A stretch of DNA of 64,000 nucleotides from JBBPZA01 sp963728925 (GCA_963728925.1 CAVSMB010000015.1:62001-126000); one strand, 5' to 3'; positions 23,960 to 33,311 are shown, numbered from the stretch's first letter. Numbers and translations are program-made. Notes: generated from the letters alone by a model not told the origin.

Positions 23960-25072
23960 ATGACCGCCGCGGCCGGACGGCCACCGCCCGCCTCGCAGAC
24001 GCTCGACGACGCAGAAGCGCCGGGCCCGCCGTTCCCGATCGGCGGCCCCACGACCTCCTCGTGGCGCGAGGAGGCGCTCACGAGGATCGCCGAGCTGCGG
24101 ACGCTCACCGACTGGCTCGAGCAGCGGCGCCGGGCGGAGGAACTTGACCCGGCGACGGGGCTCGTCGACACGATCCGCGGCCACCTCGACACGGCCAAGG
24201 CGACCGCCCGCCACCGCTCGAGGCTGCCGCTGGCCTCGCGGCTGCGCGCGGCCATGGCCGGCTCGGACGTCGAGCGCGTGTCCTCCAACCTCGACGCCGC
24301 CGAGGCCGACATCCTGCGGCTCGCGCCGATCGGCTACCTGCGCGGGCAGATGCCCAGCCTGCTCTCCCACGTGCGCTCCCATCTCGCCGCCGACGACCCG
24401 CGGCGCCAGCGCTTCGAGGAGATCACTCGCGACGCGAGCCGTGGCGCGCTCACCGAGTGGCAGCAGGACGTCGTGATCTCGGTGGTCCGCGACGCCGCCG
24501 GCGAGGGGCGCCGCGAGATCGCCCGGGTGCGCAGCTTCCGCAACGTCCTGCTCATCACCGCCTCGCTGCTCGCCCTGCTCGTGCTGGGCGTCGGCGCGGT
24601 CGGGATTGCCGCGCCCCAGGCCATCCCGCTGTGCTTCCAGCCGCCCGGCGACGTGGTCTGCCCCACGCACCAGGCCGCGGTCGCGCCCGGCCGCGACGCC
24701 GACACGGTGGCCCGCGACACCGCGAGCGCGTGGGACCTGCCGCTCGTCGAGATCGTCGGGCTGATCGCCGCGGCGCTCGCCGCGGCCGTCGCCCTTCGCA
24801 ACATCCGAGGCACTTCTACCCCCTACAGCCTTCCCGTCGCGCTCGCCGTCCTCAAGCTCCCGACCGGCGCCCTGACGGCCGTCGTCGGCCTCCTGCTCAT
24901 GCGCGGCGAGTTCATCCCCGGGCTCAGCGCGCTGGACTTCCCGGCGCAGATCATCGCCTGGGCGGTGGTCTTCGGCTACGCCCAGGAGCTCCTCACACGG
25001 CTCGTCGACCGGCAGGCCCACACCGTGCTCGACGACGTCGGCGGGAGCGCCGCGAAGGCGTCGCCGGGGTGA
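23960..25072 (+). CDS. Membrane protein of unknown function, 370 aa
   Basis: A cytoplasmic N-terminal half (about 1-190) rich in charged helices (WREEALTRIAELRTLTDWLE; SNLDAAEADILRLAPIGYLR) is followed by about five hydrophobic helices (FRNVLLITASLLALLVLGVG; WDLPLVEIVGLIAAALAAAV; YSLPVALAVLKLPTGALTAV; DFPAQIIAWAVVFGYAQELL) and a short charged tail ending DDVGGSAAKASPG. A loop with two Cys (LCFQPPGDVVCPT) probably faces outside. I do not recognise the family. Its stop is overlapped by the GTG of the next gene, an endonuclease/exonuclease/phosphatase-fold protein, so the two are translationally coupled. Confidence 0.82.
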   Translation: MTAAAGRPPPASQTLDDAEAPGPPFPIGGPTTSSWREEALTRIAELRTLTDWLEQRRRAEELDPATGLVDTIRGHLDTAKATARHRSRLPLASRLRAAMAGSDVERVSSNLDAAEADILRLAPIGYLRGQMPSLLSHVRSHLAADDPRRQRFEEITRDASRGALTEWQQDVVISVVRDAAGEGRREIARVRSFRNVLLITASLLALLVLGVGAVGIAAPQAIPLCFQPPGDVVCPTHQAAVAPGRDADTVARDTASAWDLPLVEIVGLIAAALAAAVALRNIRGTSTPYSLPVALAVLKLPTGALTAVVGLLLMRGEFIPGLSALDFPAQIIAWAVVFGYAQELLTRLVDRQAHTVLDDVGGSAAKASPG

Positions 25073-25884
25073 CGCGACCGCCGTGGTGGCCGCCTGAGCC
25101 CGAGCAAGTCCGCATCGTGACCTTCAACGCCGCGGCGGGCAACCCCAGTATCACGACCCGCCAGGCCGATTTCGTGGCGTTGCCGTTCTACCGCGAGGCC
25201 CTCGAGGGGGCGCCCGACGCGCCGCTGCTCGCCCTCCAGGAGGTCGGGGCCGAACAGGCGCAGGCCCTGAGCGGCGCCCCGCGGCGCCGCTCGCACGTGC
25301 TCTACGTGCGCCGGCCCGGGCTCGGGAACGCGCTGGTGGTGCCCGAGCGCTACGAGCTGATCTCCAGGCGCCGGCGCTATTACATCGCCGGCCAGCTCCT
25401 CGGCGCCGCCACCGGCCTGCGGGCCTGGGGCGCGACGCGCGTCAGGCCCGACTGGCGGCAGTTCCTCGAGCTGCGGATGTGGATCGAGGCGCGGCTGCGC
25501 GACCGTGCCTCGCGGCGCGAGCTCACGATGGTCACGACCCACCTCTCGGCTCAGCCCGCGCTCAAGCTCGCCCAGGCGCGAACGATCGCCGCGCGCGCTC
25601 ACGAGGCCGCGAGCGCCAGCCCGGTGGTGCTCGCCGGCGACCTCAACGCGCGCACCGCGAGCACCCGCGACGCGGGCGTATGGAAGGCCCTCGCCGGGCT
25701 GCGCGACATGGGCACGAGTACGCCGAACGGGCGGCCGAACATCGACTTCGTGCTCGCCTCGGGCTTCGAGCCGGTGTCATCGCGCATCTGGACCGGCGAC
25801 AGCCTGGCACTCCCGGGGAGCCCGAACGCCGAGGCGGTCTCCGACCACTACGCGGAGGACGATCTCCTGCGCTACGCGTCATGA
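25069..25884 (+). CDS. Endonuclease/exonuclease/phosphatase (EEP) family protein
   Basis: 271 aa from the GTG overlapping the upstream stop (GTGA). EEP-fold landmarks are in order: RIVTFNAAAGN (first strand, Asn), LLALQEVGAEQ (metal-binding Glu), TMVTTHLSAQP (catalytic His), VVLAGDLNART (Asp/Asn), NIDFVLAS and VSDHYAEDD (final Asp-His). The family includes DNases, phosphoinositide phosphatases and sphingomyelinases; this member is soluble with no signal peptide. Coupling to a membrane protein may mean it acts on a membrane lipid or is membrane-recruited, but the substrate is unknown. Confidence 0.87.
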   Translation: MTRPPWWPPEPEQVRIVTFNAAAGNPSITTRQADFVALPFYREALEGAPDAPLLALQEVGAEQAQALSGAPRRRSHVLYVRRPGLGNALVVPERYELISRRRRYYIAGQLLGAATGLRAWGATRVRPDWRQFLELRMWIEARLRDRASRRELTMVTTHLSAQPALKLAQARTIAARAHEAASASPVVLAGDLNARTASTRDAGVWKALAGLRDMGTSTPNGRPNIDFVLASGFEPVSSRIWTGDSLALPGSPNAEAVSDHYAEDDLLRYAS

Positions 25885-25996
25885 GCGAGCGTCCGCGTTG
25901 CGCCATCGAGCAGGAGTCCGCTTCGCCGTCGTCATGTACGGCGCGTAGCTCGGACTCCGGCTTGACAGTGGGCAGTCGATTCGGTGGGGTTGGCCC

Positions 25997-28384
25997 ATGG
26001 CCGCTCCTGAGCACTTCGACGTCGTGGTGGTGGGAACCGGCTTCGGTGGATCGGTGGTGGCCCAGCGGCTCGCCGCGGCGGACCGGCGGGTGCTCGTGCT
26101 GGAGCGCGGCAAGCGCTACCCGCCCGGCTCCTTCCCGCGCAGCCCGATCGGCTTCAAGCGCAACCTGTGGGATCCGAGCGAGGGCCTTCACGGGCTGTTC
26201 GACCTGTGGTCGTTCTCCGCTCTCGACGCGCTCGTCTCCAGTGGGCTCGGCGGCGGGTCCCTCATCTACGCCAACGTCCTGCTGCGCAAGGACGAGCACT
26301 GGTTCGTCTCCCCCGACGCTCCCGGGCCCGGCGGCGAGGCCTGGCCGCTGCGCCGTGACGACCTCGAGGACCACTACGACCGCGTCGAGAAGGCCATCGG
26401 CGTCCAGCAGTATCCGCTCGAGCATGCGCCGTACGACCAGACGCCGAAGACGCTCGCCTTCAAGGCCGCCGCGCAGGAGCGCGGGATGGACTGGTTCCGG
26501 CCGCCCCTTGCAGTGACCTTCGCCAACCCGGGCGAGGCGCCCGCCCTGGGAGAGCCGATCGTGGAGTCGCGGCCGAACATCCACGGCCGCCCCCGCGAGA
26601 CGTGCCGGCTCGTGGGCGAGTGCGACGTCGGCTGCAACTATGGCGCCAAGAACTCGCTCGACTACACGTACCTCACAGAGGCGTGGCACGACGGCGCGGA
26701 CATCCGCACCCGCTGTGAGGTGCGGGAGTTCGGCCCGCGCGAGGGCGGCGGATGGACCGTCCACTACATCGAGCACACGCCGGAGCGCGAGGGCACCCAG
26801 ACGAGGACGGACGGGCTTCCGCGCGTCACCGTGACGGCCGACCACCTGGTCCTCTCCGCCGGCACGCTCGGGTCCACCTACCTGCTGCTGCGCAACCGAG
26901 CGGCACTGCCCGGCCTCTCCCCCCGTCTCGGCGACGGCTTCTCCGGCAACGGTGACCTGCTCGCCTTCGCCGCCCGCTGCACCGAGCGCGGGATGGACGG
27001 CGCGCGGGCGCCGCGGCTCATCGACGCGGCGCGCGGCCCCGTCATCACGAGCGCGATCCGCGTAGCCGACGAGCTCGACGGCACCGGCCGCCGGGGACGC
27101 GGCTTCTACGTGGAGGACGCCGGCTACCCCGAGTTCGTGTCCTGGGTGCTGCAGGCCGTCGACGCGCCGAACGCGCTCGCGAAGGGGCTGTCGGTGCTCG
27201 CGCACCTGGTCCGGACGCGCCTGGCCCACGGCAACGAGGACGTCAGCGCGGAGGTGTCCGAGCTGCTGGGCGACTGCCACCTCTCATCGGGCGCCCTGCC
27301 GCTGCTGATCATGGGTCGCGACGTGCCGGACGGGCGGATGTCGCTCGCCGGCGACCGCCTGGAGGTTGACTGGCGCAAGGACCGCGGATCGCGCCGGTAC
27401 TTCGACGAAGCCCGCGAAGTGGCCCAGGAGCTGTGCGACGTGCTCGGCGGGCAGTTCCTCGACAACCCGCTCTGGCTGCTCAGCCGCGTCATCACGGTAC
27501 ACGCCCTGGGCGGCTGCCGGATGGGCCGAACGGACGCCGAAGGCGTCGTGGACCCCTTCGGCCGGGTGTTCAACCTTCCGGGCCTGCACGTGGCCGACGG
27601 GTCGGTGATGCCCGGGCCCGTCGGGGCGAACCCGAGCCTGACGATCGCCGCGCTGGCCGACCGCTTCGCCGACGCGATGATCGACGGCGCGCCCGACAGC
27701 GCGCGCCGCCAGCCGCGTCGTGCGGGCTCCGCGGACGGCGCGCCGGAGGCTGCCGCGCCCGCCCCTCGGATCGGGGCGGTCAGCGTGCGGTTCACCGAGG
27801 AGATGAAGGGCTACGTGGACTTCGACGAGACGTCCTACGACAGCGCCTACGCGGCGGGAAAGGCCGCGCGGCGCAAGCTCATGTTCCACCTGACGATCAC
27901 CGCGGACGACGTCGAGCGCTTCATCGCGGACCCGCTCCACGAGGCGACGGCCTCCGGCTGGGTGAAGTGCGATGCTCTAGGCGGCCGCCGCCCGGTCGAG
28001 GGTGGGCACTTCAACCTGTTCGTCGACCAGCCCGGCGACGGCCCCCACAAGCGGATGTACTACCGCCTTTACTTCCGCGACGGCCCGGGCCACCCGCTCA
28101 CCCTCGTGGGGTTCAAGGAGGTGCGCGACGATCCGGGCGTCGACGTGTGGAGCGACACGTCGACGCTGTACACGCGCGTGCTCGTCGGCGACGTCGCGCC
28201 CGCGGCCCAGCCGGACGCCGAGGTGCTGGCGACCGGGATCCTGCACATCCTCCCCCGCGACTTCGCCCGCCAGCTGACGACCTTTCGCGTCGATCCGGCA
28301 CGGCGCGTCGACGCGCTCGCGAAGTTCGGCTCGCTCTTCGCGGGCTCGCTGTGGGAGACCTACGGGCCGCTGGCCACGCGTTGA
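25997..28384 (+). CDS. GMC oxidoreductase (cholesterol-oxidase type) with extra C-terminal domain
   Basis: 795 aa, longer than the usual 540-580. The GMC core is residues 1-570: FDVVVVGTGFGGSVVAQRLA (FAD), GLGGGSLIYANVLLRKDEHW, the Cys-rich RLVGECDVGCNYGAKNSLDY, VLSAGTLGSTYLLLRNRAAL, and VHALGGCRMGRTDAEGVVDP with GANPSLTIAALADR at the end. Residues about 590-795 form an added beta-rich domain (LTITADDVERFIADPLHEAT; GGRRPVEGGHFNLFVDQPGD; LAKFGSLFAGSLWETYGPLA) that recurs at the C-terminus of the patatin gene at 30493. It heads a tight cluster with an alpha/beta hydrolase (TTGA overlap), an acetoacetate-decarboxylase-like protein and the patatin, suggesting oxidation of a hydroxyl in a lipid or sterol released by hydrolysis. 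Substrate is inference. Confidence 0.9.
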   Translation: MAAPEHFDVVVVGTGFGGSVVAQRLAAADRRVLVLERGKRYPPGSFPRSPIGFKRNLWDPSEGLHGLFDLWSFSALDALVSSGLGGGSLIYANVLLRKDEHWFVSPDAPGPGGEAWPLRRDDLEDHYDRVEKAIGVQQYPLEHAPYDQTPKTLAFKAAAQERGMDWFRPPLAVTFANPGEAPALGEPIVESRPNIHGRPRETCRLVGECDVGCNYGAKNSLDYTYLTEAWHDGADIRTRCEVREFGPREGGGWTVHYIEHTPEREGTQTRTDGLPRVTVTADHLVLSAGTLGSTYLLLRNRAALPGLSPRLGDGFSGNGDLLAFAARCTERGMDGARAPRLIDAARGPVITSAIRVADELDGTGRRGRGFYVEDAGYPEFVSWVLQAVDAPNALAKGLSVLAHLVRTRLAHGNEDVSAEVSELLGDCHLSSGALPLLIMGRDVPDGRMSLAGDRLEVDWRKDRGSRRYFDEAREVAQELCDVLGGQFLDNPLWLLSRVITVHALGGCRMGRTDAEGVVDPFGRVFNLPGLHVADGSVMPGPVGANPSLTIAALADRFADAMIDGAPDSARRQPRRAGSADGAPEAAAPAPRIGAVSVRFTEEMKGYVDFDETSYDSAYAAGKAARRKLMFHLTITADDVERFIADPLHEATASGWVKCDALGGRRPVEGGHFNLFVDQPGDGPHKRMYYRLYFRDGPGHPLTLVGFKEVRDDPGVDVWSDTSTLYTRVLVGDVAPAAQPDAEVLATGILHILPRDFARQLTTFRVDPARRVDALAKFGSLFAGSLWETYGPLATR

Positions 28385-29403
28385 CGCAAGAGACCATCCC
28401 CTTCACCGCCGGCGACGGCGTGCAGCTCAACCTCGTTCACGTCCGCGGGCGCAAGCCGCCGACGCGGCCGCCGGTGCTGCTGGTCCACGGCGCCGGCGTG
28501 CGCGCGAACATCTTCCGCGCGCCGTCGGGCCGCACGCTGGTCGACGAGCTCGTCGACCGGGGCTGGGACGTGTGGCTCGAGAACTGGCGCGCGTCGATCG
28601 ACGTGCCCCGGAGCCGCTGGACGCTCGACGAGGCCGCGGTGCACGACCACCCGGCGGCCGTGCGGACCGTGCTCGAGCACACGCGCGCGGACGAGGTCCG
28701 CGCCGTGATCCACTGCCAGGGGTCGACGTCCTTCATGATGTCCGCCGTCGCCGGCCTCGTCCCAGACGTCTCGGTCGTCGTCTCCAACGCCGTCTCGCTG
28801 CACCCGGTCGTCGGCCGGCTCGCGAAGCTCAAGCTGCGCTGGATGATCCCGCCAACCGCCCGGGTCATGGGCTACCTCGACCCCCGGTGGGGCGCGGAGG
28901 GCGCGCCGTGGCTGCTGCCGAAGGTGATCTCCGGGTGGGTGCGGGTGACGCACCGCGAGTGCGACAACATGGTCTGCAAGCTCGCCAGCTATACCTACGG
29001 CACGGGTGAGCCGACGCTGTGGCGCCACGAGAACCTCAACCCGGAGACGCACGAGTGGCTGCGGGAGGAGTTCGCCGACGTGCCGCTGACGTTCTTCGAG
29101 CAGATCCTGCGCTCCGTGGAGGCCGGCCACCTCGTCGCGGCCGACCGGCATCCGGCCCTGCCCGAGTCCTTCGTCGACGGGCCGCCCCGCACCAGGGCGC
29201 GATTCGCGTTCTTCGCCGGGGCGCTCAACGCATGCTTCGCGCCGGAAAGCCAGCGGCGCACCCAGGCCTGGTTCGAGGGCCACGACCCCGGTCGCCACAC
29301 CGTCACCGTCGTGCCCAACTACGGGCACCTCGACATGTTCATGGGCGCCCATGCGGCGCGCGACGTCTTCCCGGAGATGCTCTCCGAGCTCGAAAGGCCC
29401 TGA
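28381..29403 (+). CDS. Alpha/beta hydrolase, probable lipid or steryl ester hydrolase
   Basis: 340 aa with a TTG start overlapping the GMC stop (TTGA). The fold is clear: PPVLLVHGAGVRANIFRAPS (oxyanion HG), RGWDVWLENWRASIDVPRSR, the nucleophile elbow IHCQGSTSFMMSAVAG (G-S-T-S with Ser after Gly), and VVPNYGHLDMFMGAHAA with the catalytic His. LDEAAVHDHPAAVRTVLEHT follows the pattern of hydrolases found downstream of or fused to cholesterol-oxidase-like GMC enzymes in actinobacteria. It probably hydrolyses an ester that supplies or uses the GMC substrate. The TTG start is unusual but needed for coupling; the next in-frame ATG lies far inside. Confidence 0.87.
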   Translation: MTQETIPFTAGDGVQLNLVHVRGRKPPTRPPVLLVHGAGVRANIFRAPSGRTLVDELVDRGWDVWLENWRASIDVPRSRWTLDEAAVHDHPAAVRTVLEHTRADEVRAVIHCQGSTSFMMSAVAGLVPDVSVVVSNAVSLHPVVGRLAKLKLRWMIPPTARVMGYLDPRWGAEGAPWLLPKVISGWVRVTHRECDNMVCKLASYTYGTGEPTLWRHENLNPETHEWLREEFADVPLTFFEQILRSVEAGHLVAADRHPALPESFVDGPPRTRARFAFFAGALNACFAPESQRRTQAWFEGHDPGRHTVTVVPNYGHLDMFMGAHAARDVFPEMLSELERP

Positions 29404-29404
29404 C

Positions 29405-30295
29405 ATGCGGGCACGCCGGCGGATCGAGAAGCTGGACGGGCGGTACTCGCTGGTCGACGGCATCCCGTTCACCCTGCCGGTCGACAGCAAGGACACGCCG
29501 GCGCTTATGGCGATCTTCCCCATGTCGGCCGCGTGCGCGGCCGAGCTGATCCCGGGCGAGGAGATCCACCCCTTCCGCCTCGGCGGCGACGTCGGGCTGC
29601 TGGTGTTGACCGTCGTCAACTACGAGACCACGGACATCGGCTCCTACATCGAGTTCTCGATCGCCATCGCGTGCACGCACGGCCTACGGCCGGCTCCGCC
29701 GCTGGTGGGGGCGCTGCTGCCGCGCTACGGGGTCGGCCAGTTCGTGGTCGACCTGCCGGTCTCCACCGAGATGTCGGTCAAGGGCGGCAAGGGCATCTGG
29801 GGCATGCCCAAGCACCAGGCGAACCTCGACTTCGTCATCCGCGAGGACCGCGTCTGGAGCCAGTACGACCTGGACGGGCAGCTCTGCTGCCGGATCGAGA
29901 TCGACCGCCCCGCGTGGACCGGGCTGCCGGTCAGCATGCCGGCGGTCAACTACTGCGCGTTCCGCGGCATGCTCAACAAGTCCTCCATCTACTTCCGCGG
30001 GCGGGCCGGCTTCAAGGTGCCGCTGACCCCAACGGCGCGCCTGACGCTCGGCGAGCACCCTCGGATGGCAGCGCTGCACCGGCTGCGGGTGCGCGAGCGG
30101 CCACTGTTCGTCGGGTTCTTCCCGAGCACGCGCGGGATCCTCGACGACCACACGGAGAGCTGGTTCCTCACGTTCCGCAAGCCACCAACCCAGGCGCCCG
30201 AGGGACTCGAGAGCGTCGTCGGCCTCGGCCTGGGTCAGGAGTGGCTCGCGCCACCCAACGACCCGGCCGCCGGGGCCGCCGCCATGGGCGGCTGA
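29405..30295 (+). CDS. Acetoacetate decarboxylase-like (ADC family) protein
   Basis: 296 aa. ADC-family landmarks include LGGDVGLLVLTVVNYETTDI, IGSYIEFSIAIACTHG, VSTEMSVKGGKGIWGMPKHQ (the GxxxWGxPK block with the Lys where the Schiff base forms in true acetoacetate decarboxylase) and LTPTARLTLGEHPRMAALHR. The N-terminal helix SLVDGIPFTLPVDSKDTPAL is also typical. Many actinobacterial homologues are not proven decarboxylases and may be lyases, hydratases or lipocalin-like binders. Its place 1 bp after the hydrolase and before the patatin ties it to this lipid cluster. Confidence 0.85.
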   Translation: MRARRRIEKLDGRYSLVDGIPFTLPVDSKDTPALMAIFPMSAACAAELIPGEEIHPFRLGGDVGLLVLTVVNYETTDIGSYIEFSIAIACTHGLRPAPPLVGALLPRYGVGQFVVDLPVSTEMSVKGGKGIWGMPKHQANLDFVIREDRVWSQYDLDGQLCCRIEIDRPAWTGLPVSMPAVNYCAFRGMLNKSSIYFRGRAGFKVPLTPTARLTLGEHPRMAALHRLRVRERPLFVGFFPSTRGILDDHTESWFLTFRKPPTQAPEGLESVVGLGLGQEWLAPPNDPAAGAAAMGG

Positions 30296-30492
30296 CGTGC
30301 CCGTGCAGGCGCTCGACGCCGGCTGCTGCAGGGCATTGCCGCGACGACGGACGCTACGGGCACCTTCCAAGCGCTCGCTCCGCGGGCCCCACTGAACGCG
30401 CTGCGGGTGGATGACGCGGCCCCGACTCGTCACTTCTTCGGCACGTCGGGATGTTCATGGTCTGCGCCGCTTGACCGCTGGCGGCGGCTGCG

Positions 30493-31818
30493 GTGACCGC
30501 CGCGGTGACGGCGGACCACGTCCCGCCGCTCGCGGCGGGCGACGCCCCTGGTCCGCGCCGGTCGCTCCTGCTCGCCGGCGGCGGCATCCGCGTGGCCTAC
30601 CAGGCCGGCGTGCTGCTCGCGCTCGAGGAGGGCGGCCTGCGCTTCCACCACGGCGACGGAACCTCGGGCGGCACCTTCAACCTCGCCATGCTGCTCTCCG
30701 GCGTGGCCCCGGGCGAGGCGTGCGGTCGCTGGCGCGCGCTCGACACGTGGTCGCTCGCGAGCGTGTGGCCGGCCCGCCGGCTGCTCGCGGGCCCGCCCTA
30801 TCCCGCGCTGGGAACCTCGGACGGCATCCGGGAGCGCGTCTTTCCCGCCCTGGGCGTCGACGTCGAGCGCATCCGCGTCGCGCGCGGCATCGAGGGAACG
30901 TTCAACGTCTGCGACTTCGCCGCGAAGGCGTGCGTCCCCGTCCCGCACACGGACGTCGACCTCGACGTGCTGACCGCCGGGGTCACACTGCCCGTGTTCA
31001 GCCCCGCGGTGCGACGCTCCGGCCGCGTCCTGATGGACGCCGTGTGGATCAAGGACACGAACGTCACCGAGGCGCTGCGGCGCGGTGCCGAGGAGCTGTG
31101 GCTCGTGTGGTGCATCGGCAACCACGGGGTCTACCGCGACGGCGCCTTCCAGCAGTACGTGCACATGATCGAGATCGCCGCCAACGGCGCGCTGCTGGAG
31201 GAGCTCGCGCAGGTCCGCGACCGCGGCGCGCGGCTACACGTGATCCGGCCGCGCGTCCCGCTGCCGCTCGACCCCGACCTCTTCTTCGGTCGCGTCGACG
31301 CCGGCACGCTGATAGCGATGGGCTACCGCGACGCCGCCGCGTACCTCGACGCGCCGCACGACGACGGCGTGCCCGCCGACGCCACCGCGACCCGCATGGC
31401 CGACCCCGTGCCCGGCGTCGCGTACCGTGAGCACCTCGAGGGCGACGGACTGCAGCTGCGGTTGTCATGGGAGGTCGACGACCTCGACGCGTTCGTCGCG
31501 CAGCCGCAGGGGACGGTCGTGGGCGACGTCACCCACCGCGCGCTGGGGACGCGCCGGCCGGCGCGCTCGGGACGCTTCAACGTCGAGGACGGCGAGCTGA
31601 CGGCCGAGCTCGACTTCGGCGGCTCGCGCCTCGGGCTCCACCGCCGCCTGCGCGACCGGGCCCACCTCGACGCGCGGATCGACGGAGGCGCGCCGATCCG
31701 CCTCGCCCGGCGCGGCCCCGGCCCCTTCCACGCGCTGCACGCCCGCGGGGTCGGGTCGACGCGCGAAGGCGCGGGCGCCCTCGCGACCTTCGCGCGGTGG
31801 TTCAGAGTGGCACGGTGA
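30493..31818 (+). CDS. Patatin-like phospholipase with C-terminal domain shared with the GMC enzyme
   Basis: 441 aa from GTG 30493. Patatin motifs: SLLLAGGGIRVAYQAGVLLA (oxyanion GGGIR), GDGTSGGTFNLAML (G-x-S-x-G nucleophile) and RVLMDAVWIKDTN where the usual Asp-Gly-Gly is Asp-Ala-Val, so the catalytic Asp is present but the loop is altered. Residues about 310-441 are a second, beta-rich domain (LSWEVDDLDAFVAQPQGTVV; LGTRRPARSGRFNVEDGELT; ending GALATFARWFRVAR) that lines up block by block with the extra domain of the GMC oxidoreductase at 25997. The sharing suggests a common ligand or partner. The gene is separated from the ADC-like gene by 197 bp, so may have its own promoter, and overlaps the convergent phosphoesterase by 17 bp. 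Confidence 0.85.
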   Translation: MTAAVTADHVPPLAAGDAPGPRRSLLLAGGGIRVAYQAGVLLALEEGGLRFHHGDGTSGGTFNLAMLLSGVAPGEACGRWRALDTWSLASVWPARRLLAGPPYPALGTSDGIRERVFPALGVDVERIRVARGIEGTFNVCDFAAKACVPVPHTDVDLDVLTAGVTLPVFSPAVRRSGRVLMDAVWIKDTNVTEALRRGAEELWLVWCIGNHGVYRDGAFQQYVHMIEIAANGALLEELAQVRDRGARLHVIRPRVPLPLDPDLFFGRVDAGTLIAMGYRDAAAYLDAPHDDGVPADATATRMADPVPGVAYREHLEGDGLQLRLSWEVDDLDAFVAQPQGTVVGDVTHRALGTRRPARSGRFNVEDGELTAELDFGGSRLGLHRRLRDRAHLDARIDGGAPIRLARRGPGPFHALHARGVGSTREGAGALATFARWFRVAR

Positions 31819-33310
31819 AGTCGTCCTCGACCGGCGGGTCGGCGCTGGCCCGCGCGCACCCGGTGACCCCGTAGCAGCGCACGCGCAGTGTGCTGGCGCC
31901 CGCGTCGGCGTCCAAGCGGAGGAACTGCTTGAAGAACGGGGGATCGTCCCAATCGAAGAACTCCGAGGCGAAGCGGTGAAACCCGCGCTTGGCCGGCGCG
32001 GGCTGCAGGGCCCAACCCGCCACCCGCGCTCGCAGGCTCAGAGCGACAGGCGATTCGCGCGTCGGCGGCATGCGCAGCACGCGGGAAAGCCTCGTTGCCG
32101 CCTCGGCCGGCGTGAGCTCCAGCAGGCCCTTTCCACCCGTGAACCGCCGGTCGTAAAGCTGGGAGAACCGCGCGAGCGAGTCGCTGCGCAGCGGATAGCA
32201 CTTGAAGTCGTCCTCGGACACGCCTTCGAGGTCCACCTTCGGGATCTGGTGCGTCGCGTGCGTGTACGCGCCGCCGCCGCCGCTGACGACGTACTGGATC
32301 ACCCGGGCGCCCGGTAGCCGCACCGGATAGCGCTGGTAGTTGTGCGTGTCGCCGCCGATCGCCATGACGTACCGGGCGGCGGGGTCGCGCACGACGGCCT
32401 CGATCGCCTTGGAGTTGGCGTCGGCGATGTGCTTGCCGTTGACGATCAGCGGCTTGCCGGTGACCAGGATCTTCGGCTTGTCCGAGCCGAAGGACACGCG
32501 CCGCAGCCACGCCTCCTGCTCAGGATCGATCCTCCCGATGATGCCCGTGTCGATGCCGACGATCCGCAGCGGCCCCGCGTCGAGCGCCCAGTACGGGCCC
32601 GGCTGCGGCGGCACGCTCTGCTGCGTGCTGCGCGAGCGCTCGCGACGCATCGACATGAGGTCGGCGTCGTCGGGCAGCGCCGTCCGGCGCCACAGCCGGC
32701 GGGCGATCCGCCCCCGCAGCCCGGGCCCAACCGAGAGTGGGGCCATCGGGGCGTCGATGCCGCACAGATGCGACATGAAGCCGTGCAGCCCGTCGTACCA
32801 GTCGTGGTTGCCGGGCACCGCGAAGATCGGGCCGTCGAGGTCGCGATACGGGCGGAAGAACTTCGTCCGGTAGCCGCCGCTCTCGCCGGACGGGTAGATG
32901 ACGTCGCTTGAGATGATCGTGAAGTCGGTGCCCGGCGCCTGCGACAGCAGCGCCGGCACGACCGCGTACTGGCTCGAGTCGCCCTCGCCGGTGTCGCCCA
33001 GCAGCAGGAACGAGATGTCGCCGCCGTCTCCGCGGCGGACGACGAAGTCCTCGTCGAGGCCGTGCTCGGCGGCGCGCTCACGGGCCATCCTGACCCACTC
33101 GGTGCGGGCCCGGTCGACGGGGTCGTAGACGTGCTTCGCGAGGACGTCGTTGCGCGCCGCCCACAGCGTCGAGGGCCGCACCCAGGAGTTTGGCTTCGCG
33201 TTCGCCGGCACGTCGGCGCGCCACGCGCCGGGGCCACCGCAATCGTGCCAGCCGGCCCCGGCCGCGGATTCACGCGACGACGATGAGGCGACGTCGACCT
33301 GGGGGCGCAC
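31802..33310 (-). CDS. Calcineurin-like metallophosphoesterase
   Basis: 502 aa from GTG 33310. The five-block metal site is complete: FLLLGDTGEGDSS (first Asp), IISSDVIYPSGE (second Asp), FAVPGNHDWYDGL (Asn-His), AIGGDTHNYQRYPV (the two late His). The order and the IYPSGES loop put it with large bacterial calcineurin-like proteins that have an extended C-terminal domain (here about 330-502, TRESPVALSLRARVAGWALQ). No signal peptide is evident, and the N-terminal 50 residues are low complexity. It probably hydrolyses a phosphoester in the cytoplasm; substrate unknown. It follows a two-helix small protein by 1 bp and is convergent with the patatin gene. Confidence 0.9.
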   Translation of the reverse strand: MRPQVDVASSSSRESAAGAGWHDCGGPGAWRADVPANAKPNSWVRPSTLWAARNDVLAKHVYDPVDRARTEWVRMARERAAEHGLDEDFVVRRGDGGDISFLLLGDTGEGDSSQYAVVPALLSQAPGTDFTIISSDVIYPSGESGGYRTKFFRPYRDLDGPIFAVPGNHDWYDGLHGFMSHLCGIDAPMAPLSVGPGLRGRIARRLWRRTALPDDADLMSMRRERSRSTQQSVPPQPGPYWALDAGPLRIVGIDTGIIGRIDPEQEAWLRRVSFGSDKPKILVTGKPLIVNGKHIADANSKAIEAVVRDPAARYVMAIGGDTHNYQRYPVRLPGARVIQYVVSGGGGAYTHATHQIPKVDLEGVSEDDFKCYPLRSDSLARFSQLYDRRFTGGKGLLELTPAEAATRLSRVLRMPPTRESPVALSLRARVAGWALQPAPAKRGFHRFASEFFDWDDPPFFKQFLRLDADAGASTLRVRCYGVTGCARASADPPVEDDFTVPL

Positions 33311-33311
33311 G

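Noticed and set aside
30296..30492. Gene in the gap before the patatin
   Set aside because: Short frames only, with no conserved pattern; treated as promoter region.
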